Shown: positions 19,796-29,027, numbered from the stretch's first letter. The stretch: 64,000 nt of DNA from Streptomyces showdoensis (GCF_039535475.1 NZ_BAAAXG010000012.1:62001-126000); one strand, 5' to 3'. Notes: generated by a model from the sequence alone, not told the origin. Translations and numbers: made by a program.

Positions 19796-20440
19796 TCAGC
19801 GCGCCCCGGCGTCCGTCAGCCGCGCGCGCAGGTCCTCCCAGTAGACGTCCAGCATCCGCTTCAGCTCGTCCAGGGTCCCGTGGTCCGGTTCCCCGCCGCC
19901 CTTGAACGCCTCGTGCAGCACGGCGTTGGCCGCCCACACCACCATGCGGGTCGCGCGCCGCGCGGGCTCGCCGCCGGGGCCGCCGGTCAGGTGCTCCACG
20001 ATGCGCTGGAGGCCCGCCGCGACCAGCGCGTTGCTCGCCTCGTCGGCCCGCGCGAGCTCCGGGCTGAGGTGCCGCCCCGACCACAGCGCCATGCCGCCGG
20101 GCTGGGCCCGGAAGAGCCCGGCGTAGACGTCGACCATGGTGCCGACCAGGTCCGTGAGCTCCCCCGCGAGGGCCCGCTCGACCAGGTCGTCGATCGCGGT
20201 CTCGAACGCCTCCAGGTAGCGCCGCCCGAGCGCGTCCACGACGGCGCCCTTGTCGGGGTAGAACTGGTAGATGCTGCCCACCGGCGCGCCCGACTCCTCG
20301 GCGATCCGGCGCATGGTCAGCGCCTCGTACCCCTCCCGCGAGAGGATCCGGTCGGCCGCGCCGAGGATGGCCTCGACCCGGGCGCGGCTCCGTGCCTGCT
20401 GGGGCTGCCGGCGCAGTCGCGGCGCCGATGCTTCCGTCAC
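19796..20440 (-). CDS. TetR/AcrR family transcriptional regulator
   Basis: A 214-residue regulator. The TetR helix-turn-helix is at about residues 20-65 (ILGAADRILSREGYEALTMR, then IAEESGAPVGSIYQFYPDK). The ligand domain ends in a WAANAVLHEAF-type helix. GTG 20440 follows GGGAG. It starts 16 bp after the stop of the LacI gene, so lacI-type and tetR-type genes are probably one transcript, with the glucosidase operon next downstream. It likely represses the glucosidase/permease pair through the 19729-19750 palindrome. Confidence 0.88.
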   Translation of the reverse strand: MTEASAPRLRRQPQQARSRARVEAILGAADRILSREGYEALTMRRIAEESGAPVGSIYQFYPDKGAVVDALGRRYLEAFETAIDDLVERALAGELTDLVGTMVDVYAGLFRAQPGGMALWSGRHLSPELARADEASNALVAAGLQRIVEHLTGGPGGEPARRATRMVVWAANAVLHEAFKGGGEPDHGTLDELKRMLDVYWEDLRARLTDAGAR

Positions 20441-20456
20441 CGCGTGCTCCCGGTGG

Positions 20457-21524
20457 TCATGAGGCTCCTTCGGGTGCGCCGGACACGGCACGCGGCCGTC
20501 CGGGCGGTGGTGCCGTGCTCGCCCGGACGACGAGACGGGGTTCGATGGAACGGGGGTCGGGGAGGGGGCCGGGGGCCGCGATGCGGCGCAGCAGGTGCGC
20601 GACCGCCTGGGCGCCGATCTCCTCGAAGGGCTGCGCGACGGTGGTCAGGGACGGCGAGCAGTACTCGGCGAGCTCGATGTCGTCGAAGCCGATGACGGAG
20701 ACGTCGCCGGGCACGCTCCGGCCCGCCTCGTGGAGGGCGCGGACCACGCCGAAGGCCATCTCGTCGCTGGCCACGAACACGGCCGTGACGTCGGGGATCC
20801 GGGCGAGCACCAGGCCGTTGCGGTACCCCGAGGCGGGGGTCCAGTCCCCTTCGAGCGGCGGCGGTGCGGAGCGCCCCGCGGCCTCCAGGGCGGACCGCCA
20901 GCCGTCCCGGCGCAGCCCCGCCTCCAGCCACTCGGCCGGTCCCGCGATGTGCCAGACGGTCTCGTGCCCGAGGTCCAGCAGGTGCTGGGTGGCCATGCGC
21001 GCGGCCTCGGCCTGGTCCAGGGCGACGACCGCGGTGGCGTCGGTGCGCGAGCCGTCGGTGGTGATGGTGGGGGTGGTGCGGGTGAGCTGCTCGATCCTGG
21101 GGCTGCCGTGGATCAGCGGCACCGACAGGATGATCCCCTCGACGCCCTGCTCGGTCAGCCGGGACAGCGCGTTCTCGATGGCGAAGGTGTCGAGCGAGGT
21201 CGTGGTGGCGGTGCTGACGGCGTAACCGGCCGCGTGGGCCGCGTTCTCGATGCCGCTCGTGACGGCCGCCCGGGAGTAGAAGTTGGTCTGCAGCGTCACG
21301 ACCCCGAGGGTGCGGCTGCGTCCCGAGGAGAGCGCCCGGGCGGCGTTGTTGCGCCGGTAGCCGAGCTGCTCGACGGCGGCCAGGACCTTCGCCCGGGTCT
21401 TCTCCTGCACATGGGGGTGGCCGGCCAGCGCGCGCGAGACCGTCTGCGCCGAGACCCCGGCCACCCGGGCGACGTCCGCCATCCCCGGTTGGCGCGCGCC
21501 CTCGGCCGTGCTCCGCCTGCCCAT
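20457..21524 (-). CDS. LacI/GalR family transcriptional regulator
   Basis: A 355-residue LacI-type repressor. The N-terminal headpiece (MADVARVAGVSAQTVSRALA) is followed by the hinge region LSSGRSRTLGVV and a periplasmic-binding-like sugar domain (FVASDEMAFGVVRAL, DVSVIGFDDIELAEY). GGGAGGG lies 5 bp before ATG 21524. It is divergent from a large secreted Asp-box/ricin-lectin gene. Two LacI-type operator sequences lie in the intergenic region, one on each side. It probably controls both units in response to a sugar. Confidence 0.93.
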   Translation of the reverse strand: MGRRSTAEGARQPGMADVARVAGVSAQTVSRALAGHPHVQEKTRAKVLAAVEQLGYRRNNAARALSSGRSRTLGVVTLQTNFYSRAAVTSGIENAAHAAGYAVSTATTTSLDTFAIENALSRLTEQGVEGIILSVPLIHGSPRIEQLTRTTPTITTDGSRTDATAVVALDQAEAARMATQHLLDLGHETVWHIAGPAEWLEAGLRRDGWRSALEAAGRSAPPPLEGDWTPASGYRNGLVLARIPDVTAVFVASDEMAFGVVRALHEAGRSVPGDVSVIGFDDIELAEYCSPSLTTVAQPFEEIGAQAVAHLLRRIAAPGPLPDPRSIEPRLVVRASTAPPPGRPRAVSGAPEGAS

Positions 21525-21615
21525 CGTTCCCTCCCCGCCGTCGTCGCCGATCGTAGCGCCCCCGCGGTTTCCCCCAGCGGCCGCGCGAGAGGGGGACGCC
21601 AATCCTGCGCAACGG

Positions 21616-21630
21616 TTGGCAGCGATAACA
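21616..21630. promoter_or_regulatory. LacI-type operator, copy 1
   Basis: TTGGCAGCGATAACA fits the LacI/GalR pattern TGnnAnCGnTnnCA around a central CG. It lies 92 bp upstream of the lacI-type start and is nearly identical to copy 2 at 21709-21723 (one mismatch in 15). Autoregulation is inferred. Confidence 0.7.
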
Positions 21631-21708
21631 GTCTCTGCCATAGTTTCGGCCATCGCCGGGAGCAGTAAAAGCCCTTCATCGCAGTGTTGTTGAGGGCGAG
21701 CAGGGTAT

Positions 21709-21723
21709 TTGGCATCGATAACA
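21709..21723. promoter_or_regulatory. LacI-type operator, copy 2
   Basis: TTGGCATCGATAACA, with the symmetric core ATCGAT, lies 63 bp before the start of the secreted ricin-domain gene. The centres of the two operator copies are 93 bp apart in direct orientation, about nine helical turns, a distance suited to looping by a tetrameric repressor. Confidence 0.7.
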
Positions 21724-21786
21724 TCCCGGCTTCAGCACCACGAGTCGCGTCACCGTCCTGACCTCCCCCCCACCCCAGGAGTACTC

Positions 21787-24063
21787 GTGAAAGCTCCGCG
21801 CAGCAGACTGGTGAGCGTGCTCGCCGCGGCGGCTCTGGCCGTCACCGCCGGCGGCTCGCTCGCGGCCCCGTCCGCCTCGGCGGTCCCCCCGGCCCCGTCG
21901 CCCGCCTCGGCCGCGTCGTCCCCCGTGGCCGCGGCCACGTACACCGTCACCGTCGGCGCGAAGGGCTCGTGGACCCGTCCGGACGACACCCCGGCGAGCC
22001 CGTACCTCGACAAGGACGGCAGCTTCTACTACCAGCAGGCGCACGCGCTCTACGGCGCGAACGAGGGCCGCAGCTGGACCTTCTACACGGGCACGAACTT
22101 CGACACCGCCAACCGCTCGGGGACGATCAGCGACGCGGTCAACCCCGCCAACGCCAACGACAAGAACAACGACACCACCTGGCGCTGCAACAACAGCCCC
22201 ACCGGCGTGGAGTCCACCCCGGCCCCCACCACCGGCAGCTACGCCCACCGCAACTACTGCGACCTCACCGGCCTGTGGGTCGACCCCGACACCGGCGACT
22301 GGTACGGGCTGGTGCACAACGAGTTCACCCCGCAGCCCTTCGGCGACGGCATCCACTACGACGGCATCGACTACGCCGTCTCCAAGGACCAGGGGAAGAC
22401 CTGGGCGATCAAGGCCCACGTCATCACCTCGCCGTACAGCACCAAGCGCGGCGACACCGCGGCCTTCCCGCAGCAGACCTACCACTACGGCACCGGCGAC
22501 CCGCGGCTCTTCGTCGACACCGCCTCCGGCTACTTCTACGCCTTCTACGGCTCCCGGATCGTGAACAAGGGGGGTGGCTGGGCGGCCTTCTACGGGCACG
22601 TCGCCCGCGCCCCCATCTCCGGCAAGATGGCCCCCGGATCCTGGAAGAAGTGGTACGACGGGACCTGGACCGAGCCCGGCACCGGAGGCCGTGAAAGCAC
22701 CATGGTCCCCGTCGGTTCCGGCAGCACCACCGGCTACACCCCGGCGGCCAAGGAGTACGACCCGGCCAACAGCGGCTCCGTGAGCCAGCAGGTCGCCGCC
22801 GGGCTGACTCCGCCGACCTCCCCGCTGTTCGTCATGGACATCACCTACAACGCGTACCTCGGGCTCTACATCGGCGAGCCGCAGGCCGTCGACCAGAGCG
22901 GCAACGCCCCGCAGGAGCTCTACGCCACCGACGACCTGACCACCCAGAAGTGGTTCAGGCTCGGCGACACCGGCAGCTACAAGAACGCCTCCTGGTACCG
23001 CTGGTTCCTCGACAGCGGCAACAGGACGGGCTCCGGCATCGTCGGCAAGGACTTCCGCTCCTACTGCTCCTTCGGCTGCTCCGGCGGCAGCAGCAGCGAG
23101 TACGTCAACCTGAGCATCGGTACGAGCGCCCCCGCCGCCCCCGTCGACACCACCAGGACGTACCGGATCGGCAGCGCCGCCGGGCGGGTCCTCGCCCAGG
23201 TCTCCGGCGGCTCCGCCACCACCTCCGAGGCCGCCGCCACCGGCTCGGCGCTCGAGTCGTGGAGCTTCACCGCGAAGGGCGACGGCTCCTACCGGATCGC
23301 CAACGCCTCCACCGGGCAGCTGCTCGGCGTCGCCGCCACCGGCCCGACGACCCGCGCCTGGGGCACGAAGCCCACCGTCACCCCGGCCGGGACCGGCGGC
23401 TCCACCGTCGGCCAGGAGTGGTTCGTCATCCGCGGCGCCTCCGCCGCCGACAACGCGCCCACCGGCACGTACAAGCTGGTCAACCGCTACAGCGGGCTCG
23501 TCCTCGGCCTGTCCGCCGCGGCCGACCGGCCCGCCGAGACCACGCCCGTCCGGGCCTGGACCGACACCACCGGCAGCACGGTCGGCGGCGGCCGCACGGC
23601 CGGCGAGCAGACCCTCACGCTCACCCCGACCGGCGAGGCCCCGGGCGGCGGCTCGCTCGACGGGGTCCACACCCTGACCACCGGCGGCAAGGCCCTCGAC
23701 GACCCCGACAGCAGCACCGCCAACGGCACCCAGCTCGTCACCTGGACCGCGAACGGCGGCGCCAACCAGAAGTGGACCTTCACCCGCCAGGCCGACGGGG
23801 GCTACGAGCTGAGGAACGTCCACTCCGGCAAGTGCGCCGACGTCGAGAACAGCGGGGCGGGCGCGGGCGCCAAGGTCATCCAGTGGACCTGCCACGGCGG
23901 GGCCAACCAGCGGTGGAACGCCACCCGCCTGGCGAACGGCGCGTACACGCTCGCCTCGGCCGGCAGCGGCCTGCTCCTGACCACGGCGTCCGCGGCGGAC
24001 GGCTCGGCGGTCACGCAGCAGGCGGACACGGGGAGTTCCCGGCAGCAGTGGACGATCGGCTGA
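21787..24063 (+). CDS. Secreted Asp-box (sialidase/BNR-like) protein with C-terminal ricin-type lectin repeats
   Basis: A 758-residue protein with a Sec signal peptide ending near residue 33 (SASA). The first 430 residues are rich in aromatic residues and contain Asp-box motifs, clearest in SKDQGKTW near residue 200 and weaker in NEGRSW near residue 97, which point to a sialidase/BNR-type beta-propeller or GH43-like fold. Residues about 455-758 hold beta-trefoil ricin repeats with QxW-type motifs (NQKWTF, NQRWNA, QQWTI). A cell-wall or plant polysaccharide substrate is likely, and the catalytic class is uncertain. The GTG start is preceded by AGGAG. It probably responds to the divergent LacI regulator. 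Confidence 0.75.
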   Translation: MKAPRSRLVSVLAAAALAVTAGGSLAAPSASAVPPAPSPASAASSPVAAATYTVTVGAKGSWTRPDDTPASPYLDKDGSFYYQQAHALYGANEGRSWTFYTGTNFDTANRSGTISDAVNPANANDKNNDTTWRCNNSPTGVESTPAPTTGSYAHRNYCDLTGLWVDPDTGDWYGLVHNEFTPQPFGDGIHYDGIDYAVSKDQGKTWAIKAHVITSPYSTKRGDTAAFPQQTYHYGTGDPRLFVDTASGYFYAFYGSRIVNKGGGWAAFYGHVARAPISGKMAPGSWKKWYDGTWTEPGTGGRESTMVPVGSGSTTGYTPAAKEYDPANSGSVSQQVAAGLTPPTSPLFVMDITYNAYLGLYIGEPQAVDQSGNAPQELYATDDLTTQKWFRLGDTGSYKNASWYRWFLDSGNRTGSGIVGKDFRSYCSFGCSGGSSSEYVNLSIGTSAPAAPVDTTRTYRIGSAAGRVLAQVSGGSATTSEAAATGSALESWSFTAKGDGSYRIANASTGQLLGVAATGPTTRAWGTKPTVTPAGTGGSTVGQEWFVIRGASAADNAPTGTYKLVNRYSGLVLGLSAAADRPAETTPVRAWTDTTGSTVGGGRTAGEQTLTLTPTGEAPGGGSLDGVHTLTTGGKALDDPDSSTANGTQLVTWTANGGANQKWTFTRQADGGYELRNVHSGKCADVENSGAGAGAKVIQWTCHGGANQRWNATRLANGAYTLASAGSGLLLTTASAADGSAVTQQADTGSSRQQWTIG

Positions 24064-24143
24064 GCCCCGCGGGGCGCTCGTGAGGCCCTGCCCGCGGCGG
24101 GTACGGCCTGAACTGATCACCCGTCACACCCGCCCCGCCTCCC

Positions 24144-24149
24144 TATAGT
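24144..24149 (+). promoter_or_regulatory. -10-like TATAGT near possible leaderless start
   Basis: TATAGT is followed after 6 nt by ATG 24156, which is in frame with the FAD oxidoreductase. This spacing is typical of leaderless actinobacterial mRNAs, so the protein could start 26 codons earlier than annotated. Confidence 0.5.
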
Positions 24150-24233
24150 TTGGGCATGTGCCTGACAGTCGTGGGCCATGGCGTCACGCCGTGGCCCACG
24201 CGCGGCACCCACCCCGAAGGGAGCGATCAGCGC

Positions 24234-25499
24234 ATGACCAGCCCTGAGAACGCGGGACCCGAGTACGACGTCGTCATCAGCGGCGCCAGCCTCGCCGGCA
24301 GCGCCGCCGCGATCCTGCTCGCCCGCCGCGGTGTCCGCGTCGCCCTGCTGGAACGCCACGCGGACCCCGAAGCGTACAAAGTGCTCTGCACCCACTCCAT
24401 CACCGCCAACGCCTACCCGGTGTTCGACGAACTCGGCCTCGTACCCGCCCTGGAGAAGGCCGGGGCCGTCCGCAACGAGGCCCGCTGGTACACCCGTTGG
24501 GGATGGATCGAGCCGAGGGCCGCGCCGGGCGGACCCGAGCTCCCGTACGCCTACAACGTCCGGCGCAGCGTCCTCGACCCGATGATCCGGGCCCGCGCCG
24601 CCGAGACCCCCGGCGTCGACCTGCTCCTCGGACACCGGGTGACCGCTCTGGTCGCGGAGGGCGGGCGCACCGCGGGGGTGCGCGCGTCGACCGCCGACGG
24701 CGAGCGCGAGATCCGGGCCCGCCTGGTGATCGGCGCCGACGGCAAGGACTCGGCCGTCGCGAAGCTCGCCGGCATACCCGCCCGGCGGCACGAGAACGGC
24801 CGCTTCGGCTACCTCGCGCACTTCCGCAACCTCCCCCTGGAGCGCGGGGTGGGCCAGACCTGGTTCCTGGAACCCGACATGGCCTACGCCTTCCCGAACG
24901 ACGACGGGGTGACCGTCCTCGCCGTCCTCCCGGACAAGAAGCACCTGCCGGCCTTCCGGGAGGACCTGGAGGGCAGCTTCCTCTCCTTCGTCCGCGGCCT
25001 GCCCGAGGCGCCGCCCGTCGACTCCGCGGAACGCGTCTCGAAGATCATCGGGACGGTCGACTACCCCCTGCAGACCCGCAGGCCCACCGCGCCCGGCATC
25101 GCGCTCGTCGGCGACGCCGCCCTGACCGGCGACCCCCTGTGGGGAGTGGGCTGCGGCTGGGCCCTCCAGTCCGCGCGCTGGCTCGCCGAGGCCGTCGCCC
25201 CGGCCGCGGCGGGCCGGGGCGACCTCGACGCGTCCCTGGCGGCCTACGCCCGGGGACACCGGCGCCGGCTGCGCGGCCACCAGCAACTGGCCGTCGACTT
25301 CGCCGGCTCCCGGCCGTTCAACCCCGTCGAGCGGCTGGTCTTCTCGGCGGCGGCGCGCGACGAGGCGATGGCCCGGCACATGTACCTGTTCGCCTCCCGC
25401 CTCATCGGCCCGCTGGGCTTCCTGAACCCGGTCGCCGTGGCGAAGGCCGCCGCGATCAACCTCAGGCACCGGAAGGCCGCGGCGCGCGCGGCGGGCTGA
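24234..25499 (+). CDS. FAD-dependent oxidoreductase (geranylgeranyl reductase/halogenase-like)
   Basis: A 421-residue flavoprotein. The N-terminal Rossmann motif is YDVVISGASLAGSAAAILLARRG, quoted by position (residues about 9-31). The middle has LVIGADGKDSAVAKLAG, and the FAD motif is GIALVGDAALTGDPLWGVGCGWALQ. This is the geranylgeranyl-reductase/tryptophan-halogenase-like superfamily; no halogenase WxWxIP motif is seen. The substrate is unknown. GAAGGGAG precedes ATG 24234, but a leaderless start at 24156 is an alternative. It is convergent with the flotillin gene. Confidence 0.82.
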   Translation: MTSPENAGPEYDVVISGASLAGSAAAILLARRGVRVALLERHADPEAYKVLCTHSITANAYPVFDELGLVPALEKAGAVRNEARWYTRWGWIEPRAAPGGPELPYAYNVRRSVLDPMIRARAAETPGVDLLLGHRVTALVAEGGRTAGVRASTADGEREIRARLVIGADGKDSAVAKLAGIPARRHENGRFGYLAHFRNLPLERGVGQTWFLEPDMAYAFPNDDGVTVLAVLPDKKHLPAFREDLEGSFLSFVRGLPEAPPVDSAERVSKIIGTVDYPLQTRRPTAPGIALVGDAALTGDPLWGVGCGWALQSARWLAEAVAPAAAGRGDLDASLAAYARGHRRRLRGHQQLAVDFAGSRPFNPVERLVFSAAARDEAMARHMYLFASRLIGPLGFLNPVAVAKAAAINLRHRKAAARAAG

Positions 25500-25588
25500 G
25501 CGGCGGAGCCCGCCTCACCGGGCCCGGGCGACCGCCTGGCCGCCGCACGCCCCTCCGGTCTCGTCCGGCCCGCCGAGGACGCGCCCCG

Positions 25589-25618
25589 GCAGCCCGCGGG
25601 GGCGCCCCCGCGGGCTGC
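25589..25618. terminator. Perfect 30-bp palindrome between convergent genes
   Basis: Two 15-bp perfect arms (GCAGCCCGCGGGGGC and its complement) without a loop. It sits 90 bp after the oxidoreductase stop and 33 bp after the flotillin stop, and is probably a bidirectional terminator. Confidence 0.65.
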
Positions 25619-25650
25619 GGATGCGCCCCCGTCCGGTCACACCGAACCGG

Positions 25651-27201
25651 CTAGTCGGTGATCTCGATGACCCCGTCGGCGGCGGGCGCCGTCGCCACCC
25701 CGGCCGCCGCTCCCGTCCCCTGCCCCGGCACGGTCCGCTTCTGCGCGAGGCCCTGGAGCATCGAGGCGAGGTCCACGCCCGTGGTGGCGGAGAGCAGCTC
25801 CATGCCCTGGGCGACGTTGTCCGTGACGGTACGGGCCAGCCGGCCGGCGCCGTCGGTGGAGATGACGGTCATCTTGTCCACGGCGGCCAGTGGCTCGGCC
25901 GCCTTCGCGACGATCTGCGGCAGCGCCTCGACCAGCATCTGGAGCATGGCCGCGTCCCCGTACCGGTCGTACGCCTCCGCCTGCTTCTGCATGGCCTCGG
26001 CCTGGGCCGCGCCCTTCGCCGCGATGGCGGCTGCCTCCGCGTCGCCCTCCAGGCGGACGGCGTCGGCGATGGCGGCACGCCGGGCGCGCTCGGCCTCACC
26101 GCGCTTGGCACCCTCGATGGCCTCGGCCTCGGCCAGGGCCTGGCGGCGCTGCTTCTCGCCCTCACCGGTCAGGCGGGACCGCTCGGCCTCCGCCTCGGCG
26201 GCCGCGATCGCGGCCAGGCGCTCGGCCTCGGCCTGCTTGACCCGGGCCACCCGCTGCGCCTCGGCCTGCTGCTCCGCCTCGTACCGCTTGGCGTCGGCGG
26301 GCTTGCGGACCTGGGTGTCGAGCTGCCGGTCCGTCAGGGCGGCCTGGCGCTCCGCGACCTTCTCCTGCTCGGTCAGGATCTGCTGCTGCCGGTCCGCCTC
26401 GGCCAGCGGGCCGGCGGCGGCGGCCTGGGCGGCGGCCGCGTCGGTCTCGGCCTTGATCTCCGCCTGGCGCAGGTACAGCGTGCGCTGGGCGACCGCGATC
26501 TCCTCCTCGGCCTTCAGCCGGGCCTGCTCGGCGGCCCGGCGGGCGCTCGCCTCGGCGATGTCGGCCTCCTGCTTGGCGCGGGCGGCCTCCGGGCGGCCGA
26601 GGTCCTCCAGGTAGGAGCCCTCGGTGGTGATGTCCTGGATCTGGAAGGCGTCGAGCACCAGGCCCTGCCCCGACAGGCTCGCCTCCGCCTCCTCGGCGAC
26701 CTGCCCGGCGAACGCGGCCCGGTCGCGGATGATGTCCTCGACCGACATCCGGCCCACGATCGAGCGCAGCGCGCCGGAGAGCACCTCCTGCGTGAAGCCG
26801 ACGATGCCGTCCTGCTGCATCAGGAAACGCTGGGCGGCGGCGCGGATGGAGTCCTCGGTGCCGCCGACCTTGACGATGGCGACCCCGTCCAGGTTGGCCT
26901 TCACGCCCCGCAGGGTGACGGCGCCGCGGACGGCGACGGGGATGTGCCGGCTGGACAGGTCGAGGCTGAACTTCTGCTGCACGAACGGGATGACGAAGAC
27001 GCCGCCGCCGACCACGACCTTCTGGCCGCTGTTGTCGGTGAAGACCTGCCCGGTGGCCGGGTCGGTGGACCGCTTGCCGCGGCGGCCCGTGACGATGAAC
27101 GCCTCACTGGGCCCGGCGACCTTGTACCGGGTGATGACGACGAGACCGAGCAGCACGAGCAGGACGACGATGCCCACGACGGCCAGGAGGACAGGGCTCA
27201 T
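25651..27201 (-). CDS. Flotillin-like SPFH/band-7 membrane scaffold protein
   Basis: A 516-residue protein. A membrane segment at residues 3-24 is followed by the SPFH domain (about 30-200; DLSSRHIPVAVRGAVTLRG) and a long Ala/Glu/Gln-rich coiled coil (about 205-400) with repeated EAE and AEAERxR motifs. The C-terminal region resembles flotillins (GDAAMLQMLVEALPQIVAKAAEPL). Flotillins organise membrane microdomains. It lies 110 bp downstream of an NfeD-like gene on the same strand, the usual flotillin/NfeD pairing. Confidence 0.9.
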   Translation of the reverse strand: MSPVLLAVVGIVVLLVLLGLVVITRYKVAGPSEAFIVTGRRGKRSTDPATGQVFTDNSGQKVVVGGGVFVIPFVQQKFSLDLSSRHIPVAVRGAVTLRGVKANLDGVAIVKVGGTEDSIRAAAQRFLMQQDGIVGFTQEVLSGALRSIVGRMSVEDIIRDRAAFAGQVAEEAEASLSGQGLVLDAFQIQDITTEGSYLEDLGRPEAARAKQEADIAEASARRAAEQARLKAEEEIAVAQRTLYLRQAEIKAETDAAAAQAAAAGPLAEADRQQQILTEQEKVAERQAALTDRQLDTQVRKPADAKRYEAEQQAEAQRVARVKQAEAERLAAIAAAEAEAERSRLTGEGEKQRRQALAEAEAIEGAKRGEAERARRAAIADAVRLEGDAEAAAIAAKGAAQAEAMQKQAEAYDRYGDAAMLQMLVEALPQIVAKAAEPLAAVDKMTVISTDGAGRLARTVTDNVAQGMELLSATTGVDLASMLQGLAQKRTVPGQGTGAAAGVATAPAADGVIEITD

Positions 27202-27311
27202 GAAGAGACCCCCTTCGATGGAACGGAACAGAACAAGCTGAGAAGGCGGGGGAGGGGCGTGGGTGAGGCGTGGGTGAGGCGTGGGAGGGCCGGGGAGGCG
27301 TGCCTCCGCGG

Positions 27312-27827
27312 TCAGCGTTCGACCGGGCGGACGGCGACGGACGTCGGCGAGAGCACGTCCTCGACCCAGACCTCGGCGCCGCGGGCGACGGGCGCGTCGG
27401 CCCTCGCGGCGTACTTCACCGGCTGACCGGCGAGCCGGAGCAGCACCTCGCCGTAGCCGCCGGCGGGGATCGCGGTGACGACGGAGCCGGAACTTCCGGT
27501 GAGGTCCTCGCCCTTCGGCGCGGACGCGGCGCCGTCGCGCATCAGCGCGCGGCTGAACCGGCCCGTCAGCCAGGCCACGAGGAGCCCGGCGACCGCCCCC
27601 GCGCCGGTGGCGCCGGCCGCCCCCGCACCGGTGGTGCCGAGCACGATCGCCCCCGTGAACCCGAGCGCCGACACGAACCCGGCGACCGCCGGCAACGACA
27701 GGAGCCCGTCGAGCCCGCCACCGAGTCCGCCGAGTCCGTCGAGGAGCCCTTCCAGGACTCCGTCGAGGAGCAGGCTCAGCGCGAGCAGCACCAGACCGGC
27801 GATGCCGAGACCGAGAAACCATGCCAT
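27312..27827 (-). CDS. NfeD-like membrane protein (flotillin partner)
   Basis: A 171-residue protein with two or three hydrophobic segments (residues 3-22, about 45-65 and 68-90). A C-terminal soluble OB-fold-like domain follows (DLTGSSGSVVTAIPAGGYGEV, ending in VWVEDVLSPTSVAVRPV), as in short NfeD proteins. GGAGCAGGGG lies upstream of ATG 27827. It precedes the flotillin gene, with which it probably forms an operon. The interaction is inferred from the family. Confidence 0.8.
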   Translation of the reverse strand: MAWFLGLGIAGLVLLALSLLLDGVLEGLLDGLGGLGGGLDGLLSLPAVAGFVSALGFTGAIVLGTTGAGAAGATGAGAVAGLLVAWLTGRFSRALMRDGAASAPKGEDLTGSSGSVVTAIPAGGYGEVLLRLAGQPVKYAARADAPVARGAEVWVEDVLSPTSVAVRPVER

Positions 27828-27903
27828 GCCCCTGCTCCCCTCGGCCGCGGTGTGCTGTCTGCCGTTATGGGGAATCGTTTCATCGGAGGGGGTCGGGTTT
27901 CAC

Positions 27904-27918
27904 TGCCGGACTCCGGCA
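27904..27918. promoter_or_regulatory. Palindrome TGCCGGA-C-TCCGGCA
   Basis: A 15-bp perfect inverted repeat in the 126-bp gap between the end of the PucR-type gene and the start of the NfeD-like gene. It may be an operator for the nfeD-flotillin unit or part of a weak terminator; it has no T-run. Confidence 0.35.
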
Positions 27919-27953
27919 ATCTTTACGCGTTCTTGATGCCGCAGGCGCTCATC

Positions 27954-29027
27954 TCACAGCTCCCGCTCCGGCCAGCCGAGGAGCCGGGAACCGATGACGG
28001 CGGTCTGGAGGGTGTAGCGCTGGGTCGGGTCGGCGGGGTCGGCCCCGGTCAGCCGGTGGATGCGGTCGAGCCGGTACGTGACGGCGCGCACGCTCAGCGA
28101 GAGCCGGCGGGCCGCCTCGGTGGTGACGCAGCCGCTGTCGAAGTAGGCGGTCAGGGTGTCGAGGAGCGGCCGGGCGCCGCCCCGCGCCTGCCGGATCGGG
28201 CCGAGCACGGTGCCGACGAGGTCGGCCATGGCCTGCCGGTCGCGCGTGAGGACGGGGTAGACGAGGAGGTCGGCGGCGTAGAGGACCGGTCCGTCCAGGT
28301 CCATGCGGTCCGCCAGGTCGAGGGCGTTGAGCGCTTCCTCGTACGAGTGGACGACGCCTCCGGCGCCCGGGTGGGAGCGGCCGATGGCCACGCGGCCGCC
28401 GTCGGTCGCGGCGTACGCCTGTTTGGCGAAGTGGGTGAGCACGTCGGGCTCGTCGGCGGGCGCGACGCAGATCAGCCGTCCGTCCTTGGTGGTCAGAAGG
28501 ATGCGGCGGTCGCCGAACCGGGCGAGCAGCGAGGCCTCCACGGCCCGGGAGACGGGGAAGCCGTCGGCGTACGGCTCCGGACCCTGGGCGACGGCCACCG
28601 CGTGCGCGCCCGACAGCAGCAGCCCGAAGCGCTCGGCCCGCTCGGCGAGCCGGCCGAGGTCGCTGCGCCCGTACAGCAGGTCGTCGACGAACTCCCGCCG
28701 CGCGGCCTCCTCCTGCCGTACGGCCAGGGTCTGGGCCCGCTCGTGTCCTTCCGCGAACGCGTCGACCGCCTGCTCGACGGCCGCCAGCAGCCGGTCGTCC
28801 TCGGCCCGCGCCCCGCTCGGCCGCGCCCGCCGCGCCGCGGAGAGATGGGCCCGCACGAGGAGCCGCAGTCCTATCCCGGCCTCCGCGGCCCGCTCGCCAC
28901 GGGACCGCAGCCCCGCCAGCTCCTCGCGGGTCAGCCGCCGGCCCGTGGCACAGACCGAGGCCAGCACCTCGTCGTACCCGTCCAGATACGGCTCCAGGTA
29001 CTCCTCGACCGGCACCTTCTCCGCCAT
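27954..29027 (-). CDS. PucR/CdaR-type helix-turn-helix regulator
   Basis: A 357-residue regulator lacking the N-terminal purine-catabolism domain of the other PucR protein. A helical N-terminal half (residues 1-120) is followed by a GGDEF-like region and the C-terminal PucR HTH (LDTLTAYFDSGCVTTEAARRL, SLSVRAVTYRLDRIHRLTG). It acts as a DNA-binding regulator of unknown target. It lies between the nfeD-flotillin unit and tatA, all on the minus strand, so it may regulate membrane-associated functions. No ligand can be inferred. Confidence 0.85.
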   Translation of the reverse strand: MAEKVPVEEYLEPYLDGYDEVLASVCATGRRLTREELAGLRSRGERAAEAGIGLRLLVRAHLSAARRARPSGARAEDDRLLAAVEQAVDAFAEGHERAQTLAVRQEEAARREFVDDLLYGRSDLGRLAERAERFGLLLSGAHAVAVAQGPEPYADGFPVSRAVEASLLARFGDRRILLTTKDGRLICVAPADEPDVLTHFAKQAYAATDGGRVAIGRSHPGAGGVVHSYEEALNALDLADRMDLDGPVLYAADLLVYPVLTRDRQAMADLVGTVLGPIRQARGGARPLLDTLTAYFDSGCVTTEAARRLSLSVRAVTYRLDRIHRLTGADPADPTQRYTLQTAVIGSRLLGWPEREL

